Shown here: in pieces, positions 1-5,505 of the stretch
Position numbering within the stretch: the stretch's first letter is position 1
Layout of the letters: each line of letters opens with the position of its first letter
DNA from: CAYWEP01 sp964613075
GTDB lineage: Bacteria > Patescibacteriota > Microgenomatia > Levybacterales > UBA12049
NCBI GenBank assembly: GCA_964613075.1
Contig: CAZTFV010000070.1
Location: forward strand, 1 to 5,531
Direction of reading: 5' to 3'
DNA length: 5,531 nt
Notes under the pieces: model-generated
Told to the model about the DNA's origin: nothing
Seen by the model: only the letters and a program-made list of their open reading frames with translations
The model's database searches: none
Position numbers and translations under genes: made by a program

Positions 1-20
1 TTCATTGACATGACAGGGCA

Positions 21-49
21 AGTATAAATGGAATTTACCGATTTCGCAA
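21..49 (-). promoter_or_regulatory. likely sigma-70-type promoter for a gene beyond the window
   Basis: On the minus strand a -35-like TTGCGA (49-44) is followed after exactly 17 bases by a -10-like TATACT (26-21). It points out of the low end of the window. An ATG follows at 11-9 with TCA ATG after it, so a next gene could begin there with almost no leader; too little is present to call the gene. The rest of positions 1-70 shows no other signal. Confidence 0.4.
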
Positions 50-70
50 GTAGTTTTTAATAAAGAAGAA

Positions 71-1270
71 CTAAATGAATCGTCGAAGTCCTTTAATCGA
101 CGCGGATTTTGCATGACCATGCGCGATAGCGAAACGCGCAATATGCTGGTCGAGAAAGTCTCGATGAAATACTTCAACATTTGTTGTTCCCAACTCTGGA
201 TGCCCCTCAATAGGATCGCGTGTAATTATTTCAAACCGTTTCAGCTGCGGACAAAGCGCGAATGCGCATAGCATAGTAAAGATCGTCCTCGCATAATAAA
301 TATCCCAATATATATTTTCCCATCCTCTGAAATACGGCTCTTTTTCTTTTTTAAATAAAGTCCGAAGGCGTTCTGAGACCACACCTTTCATCAGTGCTCG
401 TTTTGGATTGAAATTAAACTGTAGCCGAAATGTTTCTCTATCATCAGGCGATAATCCGGCGTGCACAGTATCAGCAAACATGTTCGCCTCGACATGCGGA
501 TCATTCACTGCCTCAAGCATATTTTCCTCTGGAATATTTCTTGGAATTCGCTCAGGTCCAATATGTACTTTATCAGCCATAACAAGTGCCAGAAGCTCTG
601 GTCCAAGTATGCGCAGTCTTTGGATAATTTGTGTCGCATTCAACGCTCCCCATGAGTCGATCTCTGTAGCAAGTACTTTTTCATCATGCAGCTCCATTGC
701 GCGTTTAATAATCTCCCAGTACTCAGGCTTTGACGTAATATCAGGAAACATGCGTCTAAAAATGAGCGGTGATATCGTAGAATGTATGTTTCTATCAATA
801 ATATTTCCTAAGTCATGTCCTCGCGCAGCTGCGACAAGTCGCCATTTCGTTTGATTATCCCGATGTGGACTTCTATCGAGGAGTTCCAAGCCTTTATTGG
901 TGACAAAATCTATGTGACTTTCATCGTGCAAATTAAATCCGTATGACTTCTGGGTATCAAGTGCCATTTGAACGAGTGTGCCAATACTCTTTGTATAACC
1001 TGCAAGATAGGCATTCAGCCCATCTGGTGTTTTCGTTCGTTTATCTGAGTAGATATCTAAATATGGATCTCCCTGGAGCGCCCATCTGCCTTCGGGAGTA
1101 AATACGAGATCAAGAAGTGCAACAGATGCACCACGTCGTTTTAAATATTCTCGCAGCGTTATATCTGCATAGGCTTCTGCATCAAAAATCACGATCGGAC
1201 TATCTTCACGAAACAACGCGACAGAACGCTCACGTCTTTCAACAAGATTTATCCGCTCAGCTACTGCCAT
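71..1270 (-). CDS. HD-domain protein of unknown function
   Basis: I do not recognise the specific family of this 399-residue protein. A central metal-dependent HD phosphohydrolase-like domain is supported by H119 (DESHIDFV), H152-D153 (RGHDLGN), H195 (MELHDEK) and D233 (VMADKVH), the order and spacing of the H...HD...H...D pattern. The first ~100 residues contain a short hydrophobic strand followed by FDAEAY (SPIVIFDAEAY, 24-34) and a basic helix, and the last ~100 residues (GWENIYWDIYYARTIF onward) match nothing I know. No signal peptide or membrane segment is obvious, so it is likely cytosolic. HD proteins often cleave phosphate esters of nucleotides, and the neighbours handle dNTPs, so a nucleotide substrate is a reasonable but unproved guess. 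Unlike the other genes it has its own likely promoter and no repeat before it, so it may be a separate transcription unit. It ends in TAG. Confidence 0.75.
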   Translation of the reverse strand: MAVAERINLVERRERSVALFREDSPIVIFDAEAYADITLREYLKRRGASVALLDLVFTPEGRWALQGDPYLDIYSDKRTKTPDGLNAYLAGYTKSIGTLVQMALDTQKSYGFNLHDESHIDFVTNKGLELLDRSPHRDNQTKWRLVAAARGHDLGNIIDRNIHSTISPLIFRRMFPDITSKPEYWEIIKRAMELHDEKVLATEIDSWGALNATQIIQRLRILGPELLALVMADKVHIGPERIPRNIPEENMLEAVNDPHVEANMFADTVHAGLSPDDRETFRLQFNFNPKRALMKGVVSERLRTLFKKEKEPYFRGWENIYWDIYYARTIFTMLCAFALCPQLKRFEIITRDPIEGHPELGTTNVEVFHRDFLDQHIARFAIAHGHAKSASIKGLRRFI

Positions 1271-1283
1271 AAAGTCTCATAGT

Positions 1284-1292
1284 ATTATAGCA
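1284..1292 (-). promoter_or_regulatory. extended -10 promoter of the HD-domain gene
   Basis: On the minus strand the sequence reads TGCTATAAT, a perfect -10 hexamer with the TGn extension, 13 bases before the ATG at 1270. No good -35 hexamer is seen, which an extended -10 can tolerate. Transcription would begin about seven bases before the start codon, giving a very short leader. Confidence 0.5.
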
Positions 1293-1319
1293 GAGAAACC
1301 TGTCTATTTCTATCTGAGG

Positions 1320-1874
1320 TTACTTTTCCAGTTCTAAAAAAGCGTATGTGTAGCCACCTGACTCCCCTTTTTGCTCTGAGATTATTTTTGTAAACATTGA
1401 ATGATCTGGAAAATACACATCTGCGTCGAATGATGCGTCTACGATAGTTAAGTAAAGTCTGTCGGCAATCGGCATTGCTTGTTCGAAGATTTGTCCGCCA
1501 CCGATGATGAAGACTTCGTCTTCAGTAGTACGTAGATTGTAATTTGTAGCATGTATAAGAGCTTCTTCCAGAGAATGTGTAACTAAACACTTTGTCATCC
1601 CGAATTTATTTCGGGATCTATCAGAAGATTCTGAAACAAGTTCAGAATGACATTTGAAGCTTTTGTCGCGGGTGATGACAATGTTTAGCCGATTGGGCAA
1701 TGGTCTGCCGATTGATTCAAATGTCTTCCTTCCCATAATGATCGAATGTCCGTTTGTTAACTCTTTAAAACGTTTGAGATCCTCAGGAATGTGCCAGAGA
1801 AGCTTGTTATCCTTCCCCAGCTCCCTATTTTTCCCAATCGCCGCAATGATTGAGATTTTTGTATTATGTAGCAT
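1320..1874 (-). CDS. folA: dihydrofolate reductase with a 20-residue in-frame palindromic insert
   Basis: The enzyme reduces dihydrofolate to tetrahydrofolate with NADPH, recycling the product of ThyA. The 184 residues include IAAIGKNRELG (10-20), LLWHIPEDL (25-33) with D32 matching catalytic Asp27 of E. coli, F36, GRKTFESIGRPLPNR (48-62) with R62 matching Arg57, IIGGGQIFEQ (123-132) and YLTIVDA (141-147). All key residues are intact, so the enzyme is probably active. Residues 75-94 (CHSELVSESSDRSRNKFGMT) are foreign: they are encoded by a 60-bp palindromic element and fall in the loop between strands C and D. Without them the length is 164, normal for the family. The first residues MLHNT precede the usual start of the fold and their codons overlap the upstream repeat. 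No better start was seen. The HD-domain gene follows after 49 bases. Confidence 0.95.
   Translation of the reverse strand: MLHNTKISIIAAIGKNRELGKDNKLLWHIPEDLKRFKELTNGHSIIMGRKTFESIGRPLPNRLNIVITRDKSFKCHSELVSESSDRSRNKFGMTKCLVTHSLEEALIHATNYNLRTTEDEVFIIGGGQIFEQAMPIADRLYLTIVDASFDADVYFPDHSMFTKIISEQKGESGGYTYAFLELEK
1593..1652. repeat. 60-bp palindromic element inside folA
   Basis: The element has two 27-base arms around a 6-base centre (ATCAGA). On the plus strand it begins TGTCATCCCGAA and ends TTCAGAATGACA. The arms are complementary at 21 of 27 positions and all six differences are transitions, three of which become G-U pairs in the folA mRNA. Each arm also holds its own small hairpin (CCCGAA with TTCGGG at 1599-1615; ATTCTGAA with TTCAGAAT at 1628-1648), so a cloverleaf-like fold is possible. 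It is exactly 20 codons long, in phase, and free of stops in the folA frame. Ends are TGTCAT/ATGACA; no convincing target duplication beyond TT was seen. It resembles palindromic elements known to sit in genes of Rickettsia. Confidence 0.85.
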
Positions 1875-1941
1875 GTAGCAAGTATTAAGTATGAAAAGAG
1901 CGTACTCTATACATAATACATACTACGTAATACTTTATACT
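1861..1941. repeat. AGTAT-rich intergenic repeat between thyA and folA
   Basis: This AT-rich stretch is built from AGTATTA/AGTATAA-like units in both orientations. GTATTATGTA at 1861-1870 is a perfect reverse complement of TACATAATAC at 1910-1919, and AGTATTAAGTAT at 1881-1892 pairs with 1930-1941 with one mismatch. The left part lies inside the first codons of folA and the right part contains the last codon and the TAA stop of thyA (1935-1937). It may fold in the transcript between the two genes. Confidence 0.7.
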
Positions 1942-2903
1942 GGTTTTCCCTCGTACAAACCGCCTGCAACCGTGAGTTCTCCTTTGAGGATCGGGTGGGG
2001 ATCGTAGTTTTCAAGCGTTATGTGCTCAGGACGGAAATAGTCTAAACTTTTAACGCTCGGGTCAATTTTCACTGTCGGGAATTCTTTAGGTTCTCTTTTC
2101 AGCTGTTCTTTTACCTGCTCGATATGGTTCTCGTAAATATGCGCATCACCAAATGTATGCACAAACTCACCTGGTTTGTATCCTGTTATGCGACAGAGAA
2201 CAAGGAGGAGTAATGAATAGCTTGCGATATTAAAGGGGACTCCCAAGAACAAGTCCGCGCTGCGTTGGTAGAGTTGTAAATAGAGTTTGCCGTCTTTCTG
2301 GCTCACCTGATACATGTTGTGGCAGATGGGAAAACGAGATGCATCCTCATAGGTTGCCATTGTATAAAGGTATTCCGGATTCCATGAGGTGACGATCAGA
2401 TTTCTTGCATCCGGATCGTCTTTCAATTCCTTGAGGACCCATCCGAGTTGATCAATTGTCCTACCCGTTCTCGTCGGCCATTTTCGCCACATCTCACCAT
2501 AAATTCTCGGCAAATTCCCCCATTTTCTCGAAAATTCGTCATCATCTTTTATTTTTTTGATAAACTCGTCTTTACTTATCTCTTTTTGCTGTGTACTGTT
2601 TGCTTTTTGCTTAAATATCTTAAATGGATAATCGTCCCAAATATGGACATTGTTATCAACGAGGTATTTGATATTGGTTTGTCCGGACATGAACCAGTAA
2701 AGCTCTTGTATCACGCCCTTCCAGTAGACTTTCTTTGTGGTTAATAGTGGAAATCCCTCAGAAAGATCATAGCGTGTCTGTCTTCCGAAGACGCTGTATG
2801 ACACCGATCCAGTTCCACGATCAGTGTTCTTCACACCATGACGTAACACATCCTCGAGTAAGTCCAGATATTGGTACTCTTGGTGTTTTTGAAGGTTCTT
2901 CAT
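1935..2903 (-). CDS. thyA: thymidylate synthase (ThyA type)
   Basis: The enzyme methylates dUMP to dTMP using methylenetetrahydrofolate, releasing dihydrofolate for the folA product encoded next. The 322-residue protein has R29 in DRGTGSV (phosphate binding), the folate/dUMP region FPLLTTKKVYWKGVIQELYW (51-70), the catalytic cysteine C194 in FPICHN, the phosphate-binding QRSAD (213-217), GVPFN (221-225) and DAHIYENH (253-260). It is longer than the 264-residue E. coli enzyme, mainly from an insert of lysine-rich helix at about 94-128 before GNLPRIYG, as seen in the longer ThyA forms of some Gram-positive bacteria. The catalytic motif reads FPIC rather than the common LPPC, and the C-terminus is extended past the usual end. 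The final valine and stop come from the intergenic repeat. No Shine-Dalgarno is visible, and a short palindrome sits just upstream. Confidence 0.96.
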   Translation of the reverse strand: MKNLQKHQEYQYLDLLEDVLRHGVKNTDRGTGSVSYSVFGRQTRYDLSEGFPLLTTKKVYWKGVIQELYWFMSGQTNIKYLVDNNVHIWDDYPFKIFKQKANSTQQKEISKDEFIKKIKDDDEFSRKWGNLPRIYGEMWRKWPTRTGRTIDQLGWVLKELKDDPDARNLIVTSWNPEYLYTMATYEDASRFPICHNMYQVSQKDGKLYLQLYQRSADLFLGVPFNIASYSLLLLVLCRITGYKPGEFVHTFGDAHIYENHIEQVKEQLKREPKEFPTVKIDPSVKSLDYFRPEHITLENYDPHPILKGELTVAGGLYEGKPV

Positions 2904-2908
2904 GCTAA

Positions 2909-2918
2909 GAAACGTTTC
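2909..2918. promoter_or_regulatory. 10-bp palindrome just upstream of thyA
   Basis: GAAACGTTTC is a perfect palindrome lying 6-15 bases before the thyA ATG, in the position where a ribosome binding site would be expected but is absent. Its function is unknown; a short palindrome like this can occur by chance. Confidence 0.25.
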
Positions 2919-3010
2919 AGTATAAAGTATGCAGTATCAGGTATAAAGTATAAAAGTAATATACTTAATACTTAATACTTTATACTTTATACTTAATACT
3001 TACTTATACT
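2919..3010. repeat. AGTATAA heptamer repeat with 14-bp inverted arms between the dUTPase-like gene and thyA
   Basis: The right side is a run of 7-base units (TACTTAA, TACTTAA, TACTTTA, TACTTTA, TACTTAA) and the left side carries the same units in reverse complement. GTATAAAGTATAAA at 2941-2954 pairs perfectly over 14 bases with 2979-2992, leaving a 24-base loop. The TAA stop of the dUTPase-like gene (3004-3006) lies inside the run. The unit is shared with the thyA/folA junction. It lacks the GC-rich stem and U-tract of a classical terminator. Confidence 0.8.
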
Positions 3011-3543
3011 TGTTTCTCTTTCTTTGTTGCGCTCACGCGGCCGCCTTGCCATTGGCCTCTGTACATACTGCCACCGCCTTTGACTTCTTCAAATTGCACG
3101 TGGACAAATCGCGCGCCCATTTCAATCGTCACCTCACATGGGCCTTCATTTTTCATGCCGAATGTCACCGGGCCTTTGTACCCGGGTGCGACATTGCCGG
3201 TGCGAAGGAATAAACCTGAGCGGAATGTGGTTGTACGAGGTTTGAAATTTGCTGTGAGATTCTCTGGCATATTGAAGCTCTCAATTGTTTTTACCAGGTA
3301 AAAATCACCTGGCTTAAATGTAATACTATTTTTCTTTCCTTCCTCATACTTCACGACCAATACACTCTCCGGTGTTTGCCGCTCAGTTACGCCCAGAAAT
3401 CCTTTGCCTTTGATTTTGTACACAGCGCCAAGTCTCAAATCAAATCCCGCACCTTCGGGACTGGTGATCTCCCGCTCCGAGAGACCCTCTACCAATCTGA
3501 TGTCTTTTACGAGTTTTAGCAACGCTTTCGGACCAAGAATCAT
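3004..3543 (-). CDS. dCTP deaminase/dUTPase-fold protein, archaeal dUTPase-like, with altered active site
   Basis: The 179-residue product has the trimeric dUTPase/Dcd fold. It shows GAGFDLRLG (31-39, motif 1), KPGDFYLVKTIE (77-88), the KPRTTTFRSG block (101-110, motif 2 region), NVAPGYKG (117-124, motif 3 region) and a C-terminal YRGQWQGGR (161-169), similar to the YRGNYQG ending of archaeal dUTPases. The expected job is dUTP to dUMP plus pyrophosphate, supplying thyA just downstream. However, the acidic residue of motif 3 (D of the usual DPGW) is A119, and the position of the Dcd catalytic glutamate is G129. The codon for A119 is clearly GCA, so this is not a reading error by me. It may be a non-catalytic paralogue, a regulator, or an enzyme with another mechanism. 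The stop lies in the 3' intergenic repeat and the ATG directly abuts the upstream 9-bp-period repeat. Confidence 0.8.
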   Translation of the reverse strand: MILGPKALLKLVKDIRLVEGLSEREITSPEGAGFDLRLGAVYKIKGKGFLGVTERQTPESVLVVKYEEGKKNSITFKPGDFYLVKTIESFNMPENLTANFKPRTTTFRSGLFLRTGNVAPGYKGPVTFGMKNEGPCEVTIEMGARFVHVQFEEVKGGGSMYRGQWQGGRVSATKKEKQV

Positions 3544-3579
3544 AAGTAACTTAGGTATCTTAGGTTACTTAGGTAACCT
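3541..3579 (-). repeat. 9-bp-period repeat, copy 2 (four-helix gene / dUTPase-like gene junction)
   Basis: On the coding strand it reads as four 9-base units: GTTACCTAA, GTAACCTAA, GATACCTAA, GTTACTTAT, followed by the G of the next ATG. It encodes the final residues and TAA stop (3565-3567) of the four-helix protein and ends in the start codon of the dUTPase-like gene. With the adjoining bases to 3582 it forms an imperfect 42-bp palindrome (CATAGG at one end, CTTATG at the other). It matches the copy at 4093-4131 at 33 of 39 positions. Confidence 0.85.
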
Positions 3580-4095
3580 ATGAGAGAGCCTCTTTCGAAA
3601 TAGGTTCTCCGTAAAGCCTCCTTCCTCCACAAATCTTCTCTCTGCGGCATTTATCTGTCTGCTCAAGAGAAACGTCAGTTGATGACAGAGGGTCAAAAGC
3701 AGATTCGCAGCTTCTTCTGGTGATTTTGGCAATGCTAATTTCTTAGGAGACTCAAGTCTTGTCGCTTCTATTCCCCACTGGCGGAAGATTTTTATCTCCG
3801 GATGGTCTTTGGGCCAAATCTCAAGCTTTTTCTGGCGAAGAAAATCTTCAAAATCACTTATCAGCTCTTCAATAGATGCCATGGCTACTCCTAAAAGTTT
3901 TATTTCCCCCTTTTTCGAGACCCTACCTTGACTTACGCCTTCAACAATATTTTGCTTACCGGACCTACCGGCTTGTACCATCTGATCATGGGTGCGAGAG
4001 AACTTGCTGATAAAGAGATCACAGAACTCCACTGTCAAATCATGGACAATTTCTGCATACCGATAGGTCAACAAATATTTATGTCCTGCTAACAT
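3565..4095 (-). CDS. four-helix-bundle suffix-domain protein
   Basis: This 176-residue, mostly helical protein belongs to the four-helix-bundle group related to proteins encoded in 23S rRNA intervening sequences. The N-terminal part (about 1-95) holds the family motif SRTHDQMVQAGRSGKQNIVEG (33-53), with the conserved RSG..NI.EG core. The C-terminal part (about 128-172), with LLSRQINAAERRF and EEGGF, matches the 'four helix bundle suffix' extension. The biochemical role of this family is not established; binding to nucleic acid or a partner protein is only a guess. It is out of place among nucleotide enzymes and is bracketed by two direct repeats that encode its start ATG on one side and its LPK plus stop on the other. 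Both flanking gaps are exactly 21 bases. This suggests it arrived as a cassette. No Shine-Dalgarno is visible. Confidence 0.85.
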   Translation of the reverse strand: MLAGHKYLLTYRYAEIVHDLTVEFCDLFISKFSRTHDQMVQAGRSGKQNIVEGVSQGRVSKKGEIKLLGVAMASIEELISDFEDFLRQKKLEIWPKDHPEIKIFRQWGIEATRLESPKKLALPKSPEEAANLLLTLCHQLTFLLSRQINAAERRFVEEGGFTENLFRKRLSHRLPK

Positions 4096-4131
4096 AAGTA
4101 ACTTAAGTGACCTAGGTTACCTAGGTAACTT
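4093..4131 (-). repeat. 9-bp-period repeat, copy 1 (tmk / four-helix gene junction)
   Basis: Its coding-strand units are GTTACCTAG, GTAACCTAG, GTCACTTAA, GTTACTTAT. It supplies the last residues and the TAA stop (4117-4119) of tmk and the ATG of the four-helix gene. It lies in the same orientation as the second copy, exactly 552 bases away. It is also an imperfect palindrome centred on CCTAGG. Confidence 0.85.
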
Positions 4132-4782
4132 AGCAAGGATTTCTTCCGTCACTACCTCTTCTGATTGCTCACCGTTGATGACGATAAATTGATCAGGGTA
4201 CTGATTGATGAGCCAGTCATAAATACTAGCGATTTGGGCAATTTTTTCTCTGTCCTCATAAATATCCATTTGTTTATCCATGTAGGATAGTCGCTTCATA
4301 GCAGTATCTGGCGAGATCCTAAGATAAAACGTCATATTCGGCATGAGAAATTGGTGATACATGGATAAAATACTCTGCTCGATCAGGAGCCACTGCGAAG
4401 TCTTTTCAATATCGTCTGCCCCTTTATCAAAGACACCATATGCAACTGCTGACCAGATATAACGGTCAATAATCACATCATTTCCCTTTTTCAGTTGCTC
4501 AATAATCTCAAGCTGCTGTACCTGGCGGTTGGCGGAAATGAGATACTGGAGGGTCACTGTCGGGACCTTTGACTCGCCTGTAAGAATTCTTCGTACAAAT
4601 ATACCGATCTCACCTTCAAACGGGTTTTTGACAAGAACGCTTCTCCCTTTTTCCTCCAACCTTTCTTTAATCCTCATTACCTGGGTAGATTTACCGCTGG
4701 CGTCAATGCCTTCAAGGGCAATGAAAAGACCAGGATATGGATTTTTTTTAAATTCGATGTCAAATTCCAGATGGTACTTCAT
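4117..4782 (-). CDS. tmk: dTMP kinase (thymidylate kinase)
   Basis: This cytosolic P-loop kinase phosphorylates dTMP to dTDP with ATP, the step after thymidylate synthase. The 221-residue product has its P-loop at residues 24-33 (EGIDASGKST), a KNPFEGEIG segment (52-60) in the place of the usual REPGGT, and the DRYIWSAVAYG motif (106-116), which matches the conserved DR and AYQ region of the family. A lid-like stretch YEDREK lies at 175-180. It carries about 16 extra N-terminal residues, including KKNPYPG just before the first strand; this lead-in looks like a CPR-type thymidylate kinase branch (from memory). No Shine-Dalgarno is visible; the ATG directly follows an AT-rich repeat. The last residues KLPR and the stop codon are encoded by the 39-bp repeat shared with the next gene junction. 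The four-helix gene follows after 21 bases. Confidence 0.93.
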   Translation of the reverse strand: MKYHLEFDIEFKKNPYPGLFIALEGIDASGKSTQVMRIKERLEEKGRSVLVKNPFEGEIGIFVRRILTGESKVPTVTLQYLISANRQVQQLEIIEQLKKGNDVIIDRYIWSAVAYGVFDKGADDIEKTSQWLLIEQSILSMYHQFLMPNMTFYLRISPDTAMKRLSYMDKQMDIYEDREKIAQIASIYDWLINQYPDQFIVINGEQSEEVVTEEILAKLPR

Positions 4783-4783
4783 T

Positions 4784-4874
4784 AAAATTTAGAGTTTAGA
4801 GTTATGAATTAAGAATGAAAGAAATTCTAAATTCTACACTTTATTCTTAATTCTGAATTCATAATTCTAAATTA
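4784..4874. repeat. AGAATTA-type inverted repeat between dcd and tmk
   Basis: About 90 AT-rich bases separate dcd from tmk. The left arm (TTATGAATTAAGAAT at 4802-4816) is complementary to the right arm, where ATTCTTAATTC and ATAA are split by one extra 7-base unit (TGAATTC). Units of the type TTTAGAATTA recur in both directions. The TAA stop of dcd (4872-4874) lies at its edge. Its sequence differs from the AGTATAA and GTTACCTAA families at the other junctions, but the design is the same. Confidence 0.75.
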
Positions 4875-5441
4875 TTTTTCAAGATGGATCTTGCTCTCCT
4901 GCGGCCCACTCTGTATCGTATATTTTGCATTTTTCTTTTTGCTATATGGCACATCGGCTGGGCTTGAGAGCTCTTCAAACGTCATCGCACAGATACGCAT
5001 ACCCACAGTCAAGGCAACCGCCATACGACCCAAATTCCCAAGCTCCAAAACGCAATTCCCATCCCACCCCGGGTCAAAAATAGAGGCAGTTGAGTGAACG
5101 ACTATACCAAGTCTGCCAAGCGAAGAGCGACCTTCGAGCCGACCCATGATGTTATCAGGAATCGTTACTTTCTCCAATGTCACGGCCAGGACAAAATCGC
5201 CGGGTTGCATGATAAATTGCCCCCCGTCCGGAACGACAATCTCCTGTGTAATTTCATTGCTGTAATCTTTTTTAGCAGGATCGATATAGGGCTTTTTACT
5301 GTGCTCAAAGACACGAAAGGTATTACCGAGGCGCAGGTCAATGGAACAGGAACCGAGTTGAGTTTGCAAATCTAAAGGGGGTGTGATAATAAGTACTCTG
5401 CTTTGCAGTGCTTTCTTAATATCCCGATCAGAGAGTATCAT
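4872..5441 (-). CDS. dcd: dCTP deaminase, possibly bifunctional deaminase/dUTPase
   Basis: The product deaminates dCTP to dUTP in the cytosol, the first step toward dUMP for thymidylate synthesis. From the start chosen here it has 189 residues, close to the 193 of E. coli Dcd. Visible family motifs are SIDLRLG near the N-terminus, QPGDFVLA, the substrate-binding GRSSLGRLG block (R105, S106, S107, R110), HSTASIFDPGWDG with D123, and NCVLELGN with E133, the residue matching the catalytic glutamate of E. coli Dcd. The tail PYSKKKNAKY is also typical. The HSTA stretch resembles the bifunctional enzyme of Mycobacterium tuberculosis more than the HVTAH of E. coli, so direct dCTP to dUMP conversion is possible but inferred. 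I start at the ATG of MILSDRDI because Dcd proteins begin there. The frame stays open for 22 more codons (to 5507), but that ATG overlaps a TATAAT box. The gene leads the cluster, and its TAA stop lies in an intergenic repeat. Confidence 0.92.
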   Translation of the reverse strand: MILSDRDIKKALQSRVLIITPPLDLQTQLGSCSIDLRLGNTFRVFEHSKKPYIDPAKKDYSNEITQEIVVPDGGQFIMQPGDFVLAVTLEKVTIPDNIMGRLEGRSSLGRLGIVVHSTASIFDPGWDGNCVLELGNLGRMAVALTVGMRICAMTFEELSSPADVPYSKKKNAKYTIQSGPQESKIHLEK

Positions 5442-5456
5442 TGCAGTTGAGTATAC

Positions 5457-5474
5457 CATGAAACGGTTTTCATG
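5457..5474. promoter_or_regulatory. operator-like palindrome upstream of dcd
   Basis: CATGAAA and TTTCATG form perfect 7-bp arms around a 4-base centre. The site lies between the TATAAT box and the chosen dcd start, where a repressor or a small RNA hairpin could act. No known regulator motif was recognised. Its core resembles the GAAACGTTTC palindrome (2909-2918) just upstream of thyA. Confidence 0.3.
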
Positions 5475-5505
5475 AACAGAATATACCTGAGCGTCTTCTA
5501 TTGAC

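Noticed and set aside
408..854. A plus-strand open frame of 148 codons opposite the HD-domain gene
   Set aside because: It is antisense to a protein with clear HD motifs, its translation is rich in serine and cysteine without any recognisable domain, and no promoter or ribosome site supports it.
2919..3010. Rho-independent terminator
   Set aside because: The 14-bp inverted arms are strong but purely AT-rich, the loop is 24 bases, and no U-tract follows; I keep it as a repeat only.
3565..4095. A 23S rRNA intervening sequence because of the four-helix-bundle protein
   Set aside because: No rRNA sequence is present on either side; the neighbours are protein genes.
3541..4131. CRISPR array from the repeated 39-mers
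   Set aside because: There are only two copies, separated by a complete gene, with a 9-base internal period and no spacer series.
4741..4750. T-run on the plus strand as a terminator
   Set aside because: It lies within the coding sequence of tmk, encodes lysine-rich residues on the minus strand, and has no GC-rich stem beside it.
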